Made by a program: the position numbers and the translations under genes. Below the pieces are notes generated by a model, which saw nothing but the letters and a program-made list of their open reading frames with translations, made no database searches and had not been told where the DNA came from. From Thioclava sp. SK-1 (lineage in GTDB: Bacteria > Pseudomonadota > Alphaproteobacteria > Rhodobacterales > Rhodobacteraceae), in contig NZ_MDHA01000029.1 of NCBI RefSeq assembly GCF_001705665.1, forward strand, positions 1 to 64,000: 64,000 nt of DNA. The letters run 5' to 3'. Shown piece after piece: positions 56,386 through 64,000 of this stretch (position 1 is the first letter of the stretch; each line of letters begins with the position of its first letter).

Positions 56386-56515
56386 CGACAGGGCGGACAG
56401 TCAGGGTCAAGGCGGGCCAGATTTGGCTTGCCAAATCTCTGCCGCAAAAACCGGGAGGCCCTGGCCGATAGGTTTTTGTGGATGGCCCCCTTGAGGCTGA
56501 CTGTCCGCCCTGTCG
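56386..56515. repeat. Long 19-bp inverted repeat with nested hairpin
   Basis: CGACAGGGCGGACAGTCAG (56386-56404) and CTGACTGTCCGCCCTGTCG (56497-56515) are perfect 19-bp arms 92 bases apart. Inside them AGATTTGGC/GCCAAATCT (56419-56438) forms a 9-bp hairpin with a two-base loop. No gene is convincing in 56234-56675. It is either part of oriT, a site for single-strand initiation, or a structured RNA. Confidence 0.6.
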
Positions 56516-56675
56516 CGGCCTGATCATTTCGGGGGGAGTGCGTCCGTTGAACGCGCAGCGGCCGACGGCTTCGTGAAGTCGCCTCGGGCGATCTGACCGC
56601 CGGACGCGGCATCCCTGGAACAGGGATCGGGCCGCCCCAAGATCGTCCTGGGGCAGCCCATCCTCGTCAGAGGAT

Positions 56676-56882
56676 TCAGTCCTGGGGATCTTTCGCGCTC
56701 GGCGGGAACATCACCAGCTCCGAGACCGCGACCAGGAAGTCGAGCTTGAGGCTGAAGAACTCCGAGCCGCCCCCGTTGCGGGTGTTGCGGAACATCGCGC
56801 CCACGCGCTGAAAACGGGTGCGCTCCTGGCCATCGGTATCGGTGAACTTGACGGGGACGGTGGCGACGTAGTGGTTGGTCAT
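56676..56882 (-). CDS. Small conserved plasmid protein, unknown
   Basis: A 68-residue protein: NHYVATVPVKFTDTDGQERT, RVGAMFRNTRNGGGSEFFSL and LDFLVAVSELVMFPPSAK. The pattern of beta strands around FRNT and FFSLKLDF is like the DUF736-type small plasmid proteins, but I cannot assign a family. It has a good ribosome site (AAGGAG, seven bases before ATG 56882). A decayed inverted copy lies at 57070-57245. Confidence 0.7.
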   Translation of the reverse strand: MTNHYVATVPVKFTDTDGQERTRFQRVGAMFRNTRNGGGSEFFSLKLDFLVAVSELVMFPPSAKDPQD

Positions 56883-57069
56883 TTGGGTTACTCCTTGTTG
56901 CGATGGGGATCACCCGGCACGAGGGCGAGAGGCCCGGTCGCAAGCGCAAATGCGGAGGGTCCGCGGCCAGCCGTGGAAGCCGTATTTGTGCTTGCCGAAG
57001 CGTGAGCGGAGGGCACGATTGGGCCGACCCCGTGCGATCCACATCTATGAGCAAAAAGGAGAGACCCGG

Positions 57070-57245
57070 ATGACCCTTGCTATCACGCAGCCGCCACCAT
57101 CCGCGTCCGCGTCCCGCCGAGCCTGGCCGGGGTGCTGACGGAGCCCGCCCGCGTGGATGCGATGTTCCGAAACACGCCCCGAGGGACGTGCAGGTCTTCA
57201 GCCTCATGTGCGACGTCTCGACCCCTCGCGTCTTGCGCTGCTGAC
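57070..57245 (+). pseudogene. Decayed inverted paralogue of the 56676 gene
   Basis: An ATG at 57070, with AAGGAG at about 57056, opens a frame that changes phase twice. It contains ATIRVRVPPSLAGVLTEPAR, VDAMFRNTP and, one frame over, VQVFSLMCDVSTP. These line up with the strands, RVGAMFRNT and FFSLKLDF of the protein encoded at 56676 on the other strand. Shared DNA such as GCGATGTTCCG supports homology. It seems to be an old duplicate with indels. Confidence 0.55.
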
Positions 57246-57389
57246 GATGTGCGTGAGGGGCTCACCATCCCCAGCCCGTACCCGATGCGGATGGGCCGCA
57301 CTCTGACGGACTGGGTAGAGGGATAACGGTGCTGGCCGCCGCAGACTGCCGATCACGCGTAACCGACCGCACGCGCCATGAGACATGAC

Positions 57390-57418
57390 GAAAGGGCCGC
57401 GCCAAGCGCGACCCTTTC
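57390..57418 (-). terminator. Terminator of the DUF2493 gene
   Basis: A stem GAAAGGGCCGCGC / GCGCGACCCTTTC (57390-57402 / 57406-57418, one mismatch) lies immediately after the minus-strand stop at 57422. On the minus strand the arm ends CCCTTTCG. It is a strong GC hairpin with a short T tail. Confidence 0.65.
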
Positions 57419-57421
57419 TCT

Positions 57422-58351
57422 TCAATCCTGCGCAGTCTTCTTCGCCGGGTCAGCAACCCGCATGACCGTCAGGCCTTTCGCTTCCGCCTTCTGCCCGAGG
57501 TTCAGCGCGACCCCGTTGCCGCCGAAGAGAACAACCCCCGTCGCCGCGAACTTGTCGTCCAGCATTTCGTCGTTGCACTTGAACGGTGCCGCCCGCCCAT
57601 GCGCGGACCAGCGAGGATCAAAGCGCGCCTGCGCGACCCCGCGTGCCCGGGCCCACCGAGCCGCAATCATCTCCGCCCCGTGCTTGCCACCCTTGTGGCA
57701 GAGGAAGATCCCCTGGTTGCGGTTCTGCTTGATCCGTTCGCGAACCTTGTCGAGCGTGTTGAAGATCACATCGGCATCGGTCCAGTCGGTGGCGCCTGAG
57801 ACGATCAGGGGCACCCCCTCGACTTTCGACTTCTCGGCGGTTTCGCGATCGTGCTGCTCCAGGAGCTGCCGCGCCTCGAAGACCGCCCCGGTCTCTTGCG
57901 CCCGGACGCTTGCGCGCGACCCGGCTGCCGGAATGAAGGCGTGGCCCGTCTCGACCTCATAGCATTCCGCCGCTGCTTCGCTCATCACCTCGATGGCGCC
58001 GACAATCTCGCGCAACTGCAGAAAGCGCGCCTGCGCCTCTTCGAGCGCGGTCTCGGCGATCTCCGATCCGTCGTGGGATTTTGCCAGCGCGCCGATCTTG
58101 TCGGCGGTGCGGTCGACCTCCTTGCCAAGCGCCACCTTGCGGCGCTGCAGGATCGTGGCGAGCCCATGGGCCAGCGGTTCGATTTCCGCTTCAAGCCCGG
58201 TCCCGCGCAACTGCCCGAGCAAAGCCTCGAAGCTCTCGCGGATGATGTGGTCGGTCAGGATGTGATCTTCTGGGATCGGCAGCTGCGCGTCCTTCTCGGT
58301 CAGTCCGAAAAGTTCGATGGTCTCGTAGGTGTTTGCGGTGTCGTAAGCCAT
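57422..58351 (-). CDS. DUF2493 (SLOG-like) plasmid protein
   Basis: A 309-residue protein. The N-terminal half is helical (ETIELFGLTEKDAQLPIPED, then LAHGLATILQRRKVALGKEV). The C-terminal third is the DUF2493 Rossmann-like domain (GVPLIVSGATDWTDADVIFN, then FLCHKGGKHGAEMIAARWAR). DUF2493 belongs to the SLOG nucleotide-binding superfamily and is common on alphaproteobacterial plasmids; its ligand is unknown. Start at 58351 follows TGGAGA. It is transcribed alone and has its own terminator. Confidence 0.8.
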   Translation of the reverse strand: MAYDTANTYETIELFGLTEKDAQLPIPEDHILTDHIIRESFEALLGQLRGTGLEAEIEPLAHGLATILQRRKVALGKEVDRTADKIGALAKSHDGSEIAETALEEAQARFLQLREIVGAIEVMSEAAAECYEVETGHAFIPAAGSRASVRAQETGAVFEARQLLEQHDRETAEKSKVEGVPLIVSGATDWTDADVIFNTLDKVRERIKQNRNQGIFLCHKGGKHGAEMIAARWARARGVAQARFDPRWSAHGRAAPFKCNDEMLDDKFAATGVVLFGGNGVALNLGQKAEAKGLTVMRVADPAKKTAQD

Positions 58352-59129
58352 GTTTGGTCTCCAGGGTTCGGTTCCAAGGCCACCACGTGAGTGTGGGGGC
58401 ATGGCCGAATGCCTGGTTTCCGAATCTGCCCGGGTCAGGGACGGCGCAGCCGCCGGCTTGCCGGGCGCAAAAGTTTTCCGTGCGCAACACCCGAGACACG
58501 CGCGCCCTCACGCACGGGACCGCTCCGCGCCACGGGCGCCGCCCTCGCCGAAAAGTTTTGCGATCCTTGACGCGGGCTGATTTGGGGGCCATCCGGAGGA
58601 TATGCTTCCGCACTCATGTTTGTATGTTTTGACGGTAGGTTTGCCCGACCCGAGCAGGCAAACGGCCCGACCGGACGCGGGAGACGGATGGAGCGGCGGG
58701 ATCGTTTTGCCACGCAAAACAGACCAGAGCGCAATCCGGCGAAGCGGCCGGGGAGGGACGTGCTCGCGAGGCGGGCAAACCGGGATGCCAAGCGCAACGC
58801 CGCGGTGAGGCCGCATGGCCGAATGCGCGACGGACCGAAAGGCCGTTCTCCCCTGCGACACGCGAAGCCGAGCTGGGGAGGCCGCAAGGCTCTGGCCACG
58901 GTAGATGTGCAGGGACTACGCTGCCGACTATAGGGATTGCTTGTCCAGGCATTCGACGTGATCGGCGGGAAGCGGTCGTTCTCTGCAGGTGCAAACGCAC
59001 CAGCCCCCCAAAGCGGAAGCAGACATTCGGTGTTTAGGTCTTGGACGCGCTACAAACAAATCGAAGTTGTTGAATTTGCGGTTCACAGCGGTCAAACACT
59101 AAGCAAACTGAATACCACTACGCTAAAAT
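58352..59129. other. 778-base stretch without a convincing gene
   Basis: No frame here has protein-like composition on either strand. The left part is very GC-rich and the right part turns AT-rich near 59030. A 14-mer GCATGGCCGAATGC occurs twice (about 58400 and 58813) in direct orientation. It separates plasmid backbone from the AT-rich AIPR block and may contain promoters or a control region. Confidence 0.5.
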
Positions 59130-60824
59130 TTAGACCTCTGATTGTTGAAATAGCGCTTGAATCTTGTTTTTGACCTTGTCTTTCACCTCTTCCTTGAAAC
59201 TCGGTCCTTTCGCGGTTTGATCAGTTCCCCCGGCATCGGAAAATAGCTGCCATACTTCCGAAATTGCGTCTGAAACATCGTCGCCGGAAATTTGATCTTT
59301 CAGTTTGGAAACTCTATCTGCGTTCAAGGAAATTGACTTAGATTTAAGCGCACAAACCCAAAAAAGAACGTAAAACCGAATGTTGTTTCTGTCTCTTGCA
59401 ACAAGCCCATCCGTTTCCTTGAGCTTCAACTCAATCATTCGAATTGTCGAAGCCGCAACTAAATATGCATCTAGGGCAAAAGAGTCGGAAAAAATCGAAC
59501 TGTAAACCGCATCATCTTTAATCAGTGATGAAGGTCGAGCCCTTGCGTTGTCTGGCTCGCCCCGAAACAAGGTCATAACGGCTTGAGCCATCAGTGCTAT
59601 GCTGATAATTTTCGCAGCAGGCTTACCCTCATTTTTGTATAGATTCTTCCTCCGATCATAGAAATATCCATTAGCTTTCAAATGATGCTCAATATCCCTC
59701 TGGATTTTGTCGGTCGCTCTTAGAGACGCGAGCGGCACTTGATTTTGACTATTGGTTGCCTTAATTATCTTATCTCGGACTTCTTCATTTTCTGAGGCAA
59801 CCACCTTTACCATCACCGATCTTGAGTCATCACTTTCCAAGTTAGAAAAGAACCTACCAATTTCAGAGCTTGTTTGCAGGCCATTGACGATCTGGGGATT
59901 TTCTATGGTTATAATTGAGCCGCCTGAGCTGGCTCGTGATGCAAGTATAGTAACCCCATTGTTGAACCACCAGAAATCATCGGTACCGCCACTTTCAAGA
60001 GTGTTCGAGATCTCTTGGTTTACTTCAGTTGAACCTTGGTAGTCGCGAACGTTAGCCTCAAAAAGGTCAGATCGTATCTCTGACCCGCCACCCAAGAGAA
60101 ACCTATAGAAATTCCTTAGCTTCACTAACGCAACGTAGCCATTACTTCCATTGAGGGATTGATCGAAAGTAAGTTCAAAACTTTGCGTAGGTTTCGTACG
60201 GGCGAGAATCAGCAGTTCCTTCGCACCCCAAAACTCAAAGTTTACCTCTGCTTCATCAAATAGGCTTCTTATGGCAGTGACGAGTTCCTGCGCCTTTAAC
60301 TGGGTATTCTGATGTACATCTGTGATAGATTTGGTACATGCATAAATTACTTTGATCTTTAATGACGGGAACTTTGAGGCAAGTCGTTTGTAGGACTTAC
60401 GAAAAATGTCTGCTCGAGATTTAACTTCTGAGTTATACTGTGTTAGCTCATTAAAATCTTGAGACAGGCTCAAAAGGCGTCTAAGTGAAGATATCATCTT
60501 ATCGATCGGCGTTTCGGAAAATCCGCTTGTTGATTTGCTTTGGATTATTACAACTTCCAGCTCAGCAGATTTCTTTGGCAGAGTGAAACCGACCTCCTCT
60601 CCTACGCACTCACCATCTAAAAACGTATAAAAAGAGTCAATGCCGCCATCGTGTTCACCGTCAACGATTCCGGCTTGTATTTCCTCATAGGACAACTCGT
60701 ACTCTTTTGTGGCCTGTTCTGCGCAAAAAGCTTCAAAGAAGTCCGGCGGAGACATCTCAGGGGCAATCGCTTCGTTTTGATCCTGCAGAACCTGACTGAG
60801 AATGATTTCTGAGTTGTCTGACAT
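59130..60824 (-). CDS. AIPR-family abortive infection protein
   Basis: A 564-residue protein of the AIPR (abortive phage infection) family. The family core is visible: LFEANVRDYQGSTEVNQEIS, DDFWWFNNGVTILASRA, NPQIVNGLQTSSEIGRFF and IIKATNSQNQVPLASLRATD. The N-terminus adds a PD-(D/E)XK-like pattern: Asp63 in EHDGGIDSFYTF and Gln95-Ser-Lys97 in VVIIQSKSTSGF. This suggests nuclease action on phage or plasmid invaders. Base composition is clearly more AT-rich than the backbone, a sign of recent transfer. It is transcribed alone. Confidence 0.83.
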   Translation of the reverse strand: MSDNSEIILSQVLQDQNEAIAPEMSPPDFFEAFCAEQATKEYELSYEEIQAGIVDGEHDGGIDSFYTFLDGECVGEEVGFTLPKKSAELEVVIIQSKSTSGFSETPIDKMISSLRRLLSLSQDFNELTQYNSEVKSRADIFRKSYKRLASKFPSLKIKVIYACTKSITDVHQNTQLKAQELVTAIRSLFDEAEVNFEFWGAKELLILARTKPTQSFELTFDQSLNGSNGYVALVKLRNFYRFLLGGGSEIRSDLFEANVRDYQGSTEVNQEISNTLESGGTDDFWWFNNGVTILASRASSGGSIITIENPQIVNGLQTSSEIGRFFSNLESDDSRSVMVKVVASENEEVRDKIIKATNSQNQVPLASLRATDKIQRDIEHHLKANGYFYDRRKNLYKNEGKPAAKIISIALMAQAVMTLFRGEPDNARARPSSLIKDDAVYSSIFSDSFALDAYLVAASTIRMIELKLKETDGLVARDRNNIRFYVLFWVCALKSKSISLNADRVSKLKDQISGDDVSDAISEVWQLFSDAGGTDQTAKGPSFKEEVKDKVKNKIQALFQQSEV

Positions 60825-60853
60825 TGGCGAATTTCCTTCCCGCTTCTACTCGC

Positions 60854-61036
60854 TCAGAGGTAATGCCCTTCTACAACGACGGCAATGGCGAGTTGCATAG
60901 CGGTACCATTCTCAATCATGAATGTCAGCTTCGGGCCGTTGGCGTAAATGCTCTCCCTGTCCTCGTCACCCCTGCTTCCAAGTAATCTCTCGGGGCAGGT
61001 CATACGAGATAAATGGCTGGTGTGGGTGGCTAGCAC
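60854..61036 (-). CDS. Possible small protein, unknown
   Basis: A frame of up to 60 codons; MTCPERLLGSRGDEDRESIY and LTFMIENGTAMQLAIAVVVE have normal protein composition. There is no convincing ribosome site or family. It could be real or chance. Confidence 0.22.
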   Translation of the reverse strand: MLATHTSHLSRMTCPERLLGSRGDEDRESIYANGPKLTFMIENGTAMQLAIAVVVEGHYL

Positions 61037-61075
61037 AACAAAGGGAATGCGTTCTAAAATCCGAACCTTTCGGCC

Positions 61076-61351
61076 CTAGCCGTCACATGCACAGCCAGCG
61101 CCTTTCCGACAAGTGTATGCGCGACTGATACAAGAGTCGCCGCATGCCTTCCCCTTTTTGCAAACTTTGCAGCACGCTGCGGACCAAATTTTACTGTCTG
61201 ATCCAGAGAAGTTGAGCAGATTAGTCCAGCTTACAGAGGAACTACTCTTGACTACAGCCGCGTCCGGCCTGGATGAGTAGGGCAAACTCTCATCGGCGTA
61301 GGCACTTCCACTCAGGAGGCAAGCCGCTATAATAAAACAAAGCAATTTCAT
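61076..61351 (-). CDS. Small secreted cysteine-rich protein
   Basis: A 91-residue protein with a clear signal peptide (LLCFIIAACLLSGSAYADES) and a C-terminal cluster of eight cysteines (ACCKVCKKGKACGDSCISRA, then YTCRKGAGCACDG). This CKxGKACGDSC motif recurs in small secreted proteins of many bacteria, function unknown. It lies in the AT-rich block with the AIPR gene and is likely monocistronic. Confidence 0.72.
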   Translation of the reverse strand: MKLLCFIIAACLLSGSAYADESLPYSSRPDAAVVKSSSSVSWTNLLNFSGSDSKIWSAACCKVCKKGKACGDSCISRAYTCRKGAGCACDG

Positions 61352-61560
61352 AAAAAACCAAGCATCCCACAGCTTAGACTTGCCGCCGTTAAATAAGGTA
61401 TATGCGCAGGTGTGTCACGGAACGCTTTCCAGTCAACTACCGTCACTATTCGACCCTACAGCAATACGTCCACAACTTCACGATATCCTCTCTTGGCAAA
61501 TGACCCTATTTGGTCCCATAAGCGTTGACGTCAGACAGGTCGGCTTTTGCGAGCAATGAG

Positions 61561-61755
61561 CTAATCGGGGCCGCACCGGTCGATCAGCATTCTCGCGCAG
61601 TCAATGTATGTCGCAAGTGCGGAACTACTATAATCGCTGAGGCGTTCAGTTATTTTCTGCGCCAGGGTTATAGTGGCACTTAAGAAGAATAGACTGGGAA
61701 TGACCCATTTAGCTTGCGCAGCGAAAGTCCGGTCTGACGGGCCGCATTGCAGCAT
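61561..61755 (-). CDS. Possible small membrane-associated protein
   Basis: A 64-codon frame with a hydrophobic segment (WVIPSLFFLSATITLAQKI) and a polar end containing two Cys (LATYIDCARMLIDRCGPD). The start is weak. It could be a genuine short protein of the AT-rich block. The 208 bases at 61352-61560 show nothing. Confidence 0.28.
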   Translation of the reverse strand: MLQCGPSDRTFAAQAKWVIPSLFFLSATITLAQKITERLSDYSSSALATYIDCARMLIDRCGPD

Positions 61756-61788
61756 GTCATGTAATTAATCAACGACGTCTATGAGCCG

Positions 61789-61980
61789 TCACTTCCTACG
61801 CCAGCGTCGGACGGTTTGAATGAGATCAGGGCCAGCGCTCCATCCCCACCCGGCGCCGATTACTGTGAAGACAGAAACGCCAGCAATCGCCCCGAACACT
61901 CCCCCAACGATGCCGGTACCAGCTCCAAAGAGGAAGCCAATAGTTCCCCCGATAAGGCTGCCAAACACTCTATTTCTCAT
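61789..61980 (-). CDS. Small glycine-zipper membrane protein
   Basis: A 63-residue protein starting MRNRVFGSLIGGTIGFLFGA with two glycine-zipper helices (GTGIVGGVFGAIAGVSVFTV) and a basic end QTVRRWRRK. Glycine-zipper proteins insert in membranes and are often envelope or toxin components; none can be assigned here. Start at 61980 is preferred over an upstream one at 62037. Confidence 0.5.
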   Translation of the reverse strand: MRNRVFGSLIGGTIGFLFGAGTGIVGGVFGAIAGVSVFTVIGAGWGWSAGPDLIQTVRRWRRK

Positions 61981-62088
61981 TTCACCACCTTGCTTTTGAT
62001 CACCGTACCACCAATGTCGGCTATGCGATAGCTGCATTGCAGCGTTTCGTAGAGTTCTGAAAGGCGGCTCAGGGCCGATTGTACTGTT

Positions 62089-62688
62089 TCATTCCAGATC
62101 GACGCCGCCGAGGCGCGGCGCATGGACATGCGTCCGGACAAGGACTGCAGCGACCGCGCCCGCGATAGCGCCGAAGAGATGAGCCTCCCACGAAACGCCG
62201 GGTTGGCCCGGAAGAACGCCCCAGAGAATGGAGCTATAGAGGACACCGACCACCAGTGCCGCGCCCAGCGTGATCAATGAGCGATCCACGAAGCCGCGCG
62301 CGACGAGGAAGCCAAACCAGCCGAAGACCAACCCTGACGCACCGATATGGATGGCGGAGCTTCCGAACAGCCAGACGAGTCCGCCGCCGAGGCCGATCAC
62401 CACTGCGTTCACCGGCAGCAAGGCCCTCGTGGTCGTGGCCACCAGCAGCCCACCCATCACCAGGAGCGGTGGCGTATTGGCCATAAGGTGCGCGAAGCTT
62501 CCATGCAGGAGGGGCATGGCGATGACACCATCCAATCCGCTGACGTGCCGGGGGATCAGGCCGAAGGCCGGGTTCAAGCCGTAGCCGGTGATCCAATTGA
62601 CGACTTGGACCGCCCAGAGCAGTGCGACAAAAGCGGCAAGCGCCGCGGCGCGCTGGAAGAAGGCGCGCATGTGATCCCGGTTCATCAT
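62089..62688 (-). CDS. Rhomboid-family intramembrane serine protease
   Basis: A 199-residue six-TM protein. The catalytic Ser118 is in [20 protein letters not shown] and His170 in [18 protein letters not shown]; the [19 protein letters not shown] loop matches the rhomboid L1/TM2 region. Start at 62688 (MMNRDH) is chosen because upstream codons look non-coding; 62670 is an alternative. Substrates are unknown. Plasmid rhomboids could process envelope or pilus proteins, which is speculation. Confidence 0.85.
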   Translation of the reverse strand: MMNRDHMRAFFQRAAALAAFVALLWAVQVVNWITGYGLNPAFGLIPRHVSGLDGVIAMPLLHGSFAHLMANTPPLLVMGGLLVATTTRALLPVNAVVIGLGGGLVWLFGSSAIHIGASGLVFGWFGFLVARGFVDRSLITLGAALVVGVLYSSILWGVLPGQPGVSWEAHLFGAIAGAVAAVLVRTHVHAPRLGGVDLE

Positions 62689-62818
62689 GTTGGCGACAGT
62701 AGACGTCACCACAGCACCTTCAACGGCTTTCGCGCGCTGCACAGGATGCCCCCTCCAGGAAAGGGGGTTTGAGGCGGCCAACCTCGGTACGGCTCAAGCC
62801 AAGAGAATGGCTCCGATC

Positions 62819-63355
62819 TTACACGGTGTTCCCCGGGCGAAAGGGCTGCGGTTCACGCTCGGGGCGCTTCAACGCTTCGGCATATTTGCGGGCATTGTCG
62901 TCAATCGTGCCGTGCCAAAGCTTCGAGACGAAGGCCCGGGCGTCTTGGACCGTCATGTCCTTCAGCGAAGAGGACAGCGCCATGAAAAGCTCATCCTCGC
63001 TAATCGCGGCGGCGCGGTGCATGGCATCCGCGTAAAATGACGGGTCGTTGAGAACCTGCTCGCGCAGCGGCATCCGCGCGAGGTTCTCTTCCGGGATCGC
63101 CATGAAGATCGTGTCCTGCAGGTCGGTCAGATAAGCGCGGCGCGATGTGGACACCGGCTTTCCCGCCGCCTTGGCCTCCAGAAATGCCTGCCTTGTCCTG
63201 TCGAGCTTTGCCCTTGCATGGGTCATGATGACATCACGCTTGCGGTCAAGCAGCGCAAATCCGGTGCAACGCTCGATATGAGCAAGAAGCTCTGCAACCT
63301 CTGCCTCTACATCAAAGCTCTCGAACCCTGGAACCGTCCCTGATCTAGCCGCCAC
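62819..63355 (-). CDS. Conserved plasmid hypothetical protein
   Basis: A 178-residue helical, soluble protein (VAELLAHIERCTGFALLDRK, RAKLDRTRQAFLEAKAAGKP, VQDARAFVSKLWHGTIDDNA). No family was recognised. GTG at 63355, with GAGGG seven bases upstream, is preferred. The ATG at 63397 would place the operator-like palindrome inside the coding sequence and has no ribosome site. Confidence 0.6.
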   Translation of the reverse strand: MAARSGTVPGFESFDVEAEVAELLAHIERCTGFALLDRKRDVIMTHARAKLDRTRQAFLEAKAAGKPVSTSRRAYLTDLQDTIFMAIPEENLARMPLREQVLNDPSFYADAMHRAAAISEDELFMALSSSLKDMTVQDARAFVSKLWHGTIDDNARKYAEALKRPEREPQPFRPGNTV

Positions 63356-63372
63356 GCGCCCGCCCTCTATAT

Positions 63373-63390
63373 ACGTTAATATATTATCGT
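63373..63390. promoter_or_regulatory. AT-rich palindromic operator candidate (copy 3)
   Basis: ACGTTAATATATTATCGT, on the other strand ACGATAATATATTAACGT, is palindromic except for one pair and shares CGATAxTATA with the copies at 29159 and 31231. It lies 18 bases upstream of the GTG at 63355 and would overlap the promoter. Confidence 0.5.
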
Positions 63391-63444
63391 ATATCATATT
63401 CAGCAGATCGCAAGCAGATGGCGCCCGTCATGCAGCCAAACATG

Positions 63445-63481
63445 GAAAAAGGGGAACCGTGATCCCACGGCTCCCCTTTCG
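63445..63481 (-). terminator. Terminator of the DUF736 gene
   Basis: Read on the minus strand, GAAAGGGGAGCCGTG pairs with CACGGTTCCCCTTT (one G-T pair) and is followed by TTTT. This is a classic intrinsic terminator 28 bases after the stop at 63510. Confidence 0.8.
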
Positions 63482-63509
63482 ATTCAGATCGTCTCCCCTC
63501 GCGCGCCGA

Positions 63510-64000
63510 TTAGGCGACCAAGGAGAGCCCCGCGCCCGCGTCCTGCGGCTGCTCACCGCTGTCGATGAACGGGATGATCGAGAAGGTCTGCCCGCCGCGC
63601 TGTTCTTCGTTCTGCACGGCGTTGACGCGCAAGTCGCCATCAGGCGTGTTGATCAGCAGCGACAGGTAGTCGTTGCCCGTGCGGCTGCTTTTCGCCATCC
63701 ACGCCGAGCCGACGCGGATCGGTGTGCCCCGGGGCGAGCTGACCTCGATACGGTAATCGGGGTGGGTTTCCTCGGATTTGTAGCTGTTCTCGATCAGCAT
63801 GAACTCCAGATCAAACATCATGTTGGCGATGTAGCCGGTGAAGGCGTTGTCAGCGTCCATGGCGGTCAGCTCGCCCGAGATCGAGCCGGATTTCATCAGG
63901 CCGTTCGAGACCAGCGGGATGATCTCAAACTCGCCGCTCTGGGCCGCGCGCGCCTCTTTCGTCTGCACCGCGTTGACCCGGAACGGACCCAAGCCGACAT
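63510..64000 (-). CDS. DUF736 protein (5' end outside the window)
   Basis: At least 163 codons, open at the right edge. The C-terminal half is a full DUF736 domain: PDYRIEVSSPRGTPIRVGSA, KSSRTGNDYLSLLINTPDGD and LRVNAVQNEEQRGGQTFSII. The N-terminal visible part repeats the domain end (LGPFRVNAVQTKEARAAQSG, EFEIIPL), so the gene likely encodes two tandem DUF736 units. DUF736 proteins are common on alphaproteobacterial plasmids; function unknown. The in-frame TTG at 63992 is not a likely start, because the repeat continues upstream. Confidence 0.85.
   Translation of the reverse strand, partial: VGLGPFRVNAVQTKEARAAQSGEFEIIPLVSNGLMKSGSISGELTAMDADNAFTGYIANMMFDLEFMLIENSYKSEETHPDYRIEVSSPRGTPIRVGSAWMAKSSRTGNDYLSLLINTPDGDLRVNAVQNEEQRGGQTFSIIPFIDSGEQPQDAGAGLSLVA

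Noticed and set aside
56524-57207. A 227-codon minus-strand frame across the 56676 gene
   Set aside because: It is a frame shadow with Arg/Pro-rich composition; the shorter 68-residue protein has a ribosome site and regular composition.
58435-59000. Several overlapping 90-150-codon frames in 58.4-59.0 kb
   Set aside because: All are Arg/Pro/Ala-rich and mutually overlapping on both strands, as expected of non-coding high-GC DNA.

Overview
The window looks like part of a large conjugative plasmid (or an integrated conjugative element) of a Rhodobacterales-type alphaproteobacterium. The basis is a high-GC backbone, a VirB/VirD4 transfer system with a MobC and VirD2-like relaxase module, the plasmid-typical DUF2493 and DUF736 proteins, and an IS481-family element at the left edge. 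No replication or partition genes are visible, so plasmid versus ICE is inferred, not shown.

Region 1 (1-29.1 kb) is a copper and heavy-metal handling island. A minus-strand operon (6228 down to 142) carries two SCO proteins, DsbB, DsbA, PCuAC, an M23 peptidase, a DUF411 protein, a ZIP transporter, LspA and an Lnt gene cut by the IS. A divergent MerR regulator (6400) faces it across a MerR-type promoter. Next come CDF transporters (one frameshifted) and a transglutaminase-like protein. A plus-strand copper block (9.8-16.8 kb) has a multicopper oxidase, DUF411, tiny Met-rich membrane proteins, cytochrome c, CcmG- and TlpA-type thioredoxins, a third SCO and CcdA. After it come a glutaredoxin-MauE fusion, a DUF305 protein, CueR, CopA, CopZ, a TolC-like outer membrane protein, a second multicopper oxidase, a cupredoxin-CusF fusion and a YHS-type Cu+ ATPase. 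Five CueR-type promoters, all with the same 19-bp spacer, make most of this one regulon.

Region 2 (29.2-42.8 kb) begins with small accessory genes and an XRE repressor. It continues with a complete virB operon in the order B1, B2, B3, B4, B7-like lipoprotein, second transglycosylase, B5, B8, B9, B10, B11, DUF4177, secreted protein, B6. Many genes overlap by 4-5 nt.

Region 3 (42.8-51.2 kb) is a defence island lying between virB6 and virD4. On the minus strand are a DUF4365 (DREN)-APAZ nuclease and a short Argonaute (a SPARDA-type pair). A Gabija-like/class 2 OLD nuclease and UvrD helicase pair follows after 66 nt. A converging wHTH-nucleotidyltransferase gene lies opposite. The OLD gene, and possibly the nucleotidyltransferase gene, carry single-base frameshifts.

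Region 4 (51.2-64 kb, mostly minus strand) holds virD4/traG, the relaxase and MobC. Upstream of MobC is a strongly structured non-coding stretch that is the best oriT candidate. Then come a DUF2493 protein, an AT-rich block with an AIPR abortive-infection protein and small secreted or membrane proteins, a rhomboid protease, a plasmid hypothetical and a DUF736 protein that runs off the right edge.

Together the window pairs a selectable cargo (copper tolerance), a transfer machine and at least three anti-invader modules. Several genes carry single-base indels; these are either real decay or assembly errors and should be checked on reads.
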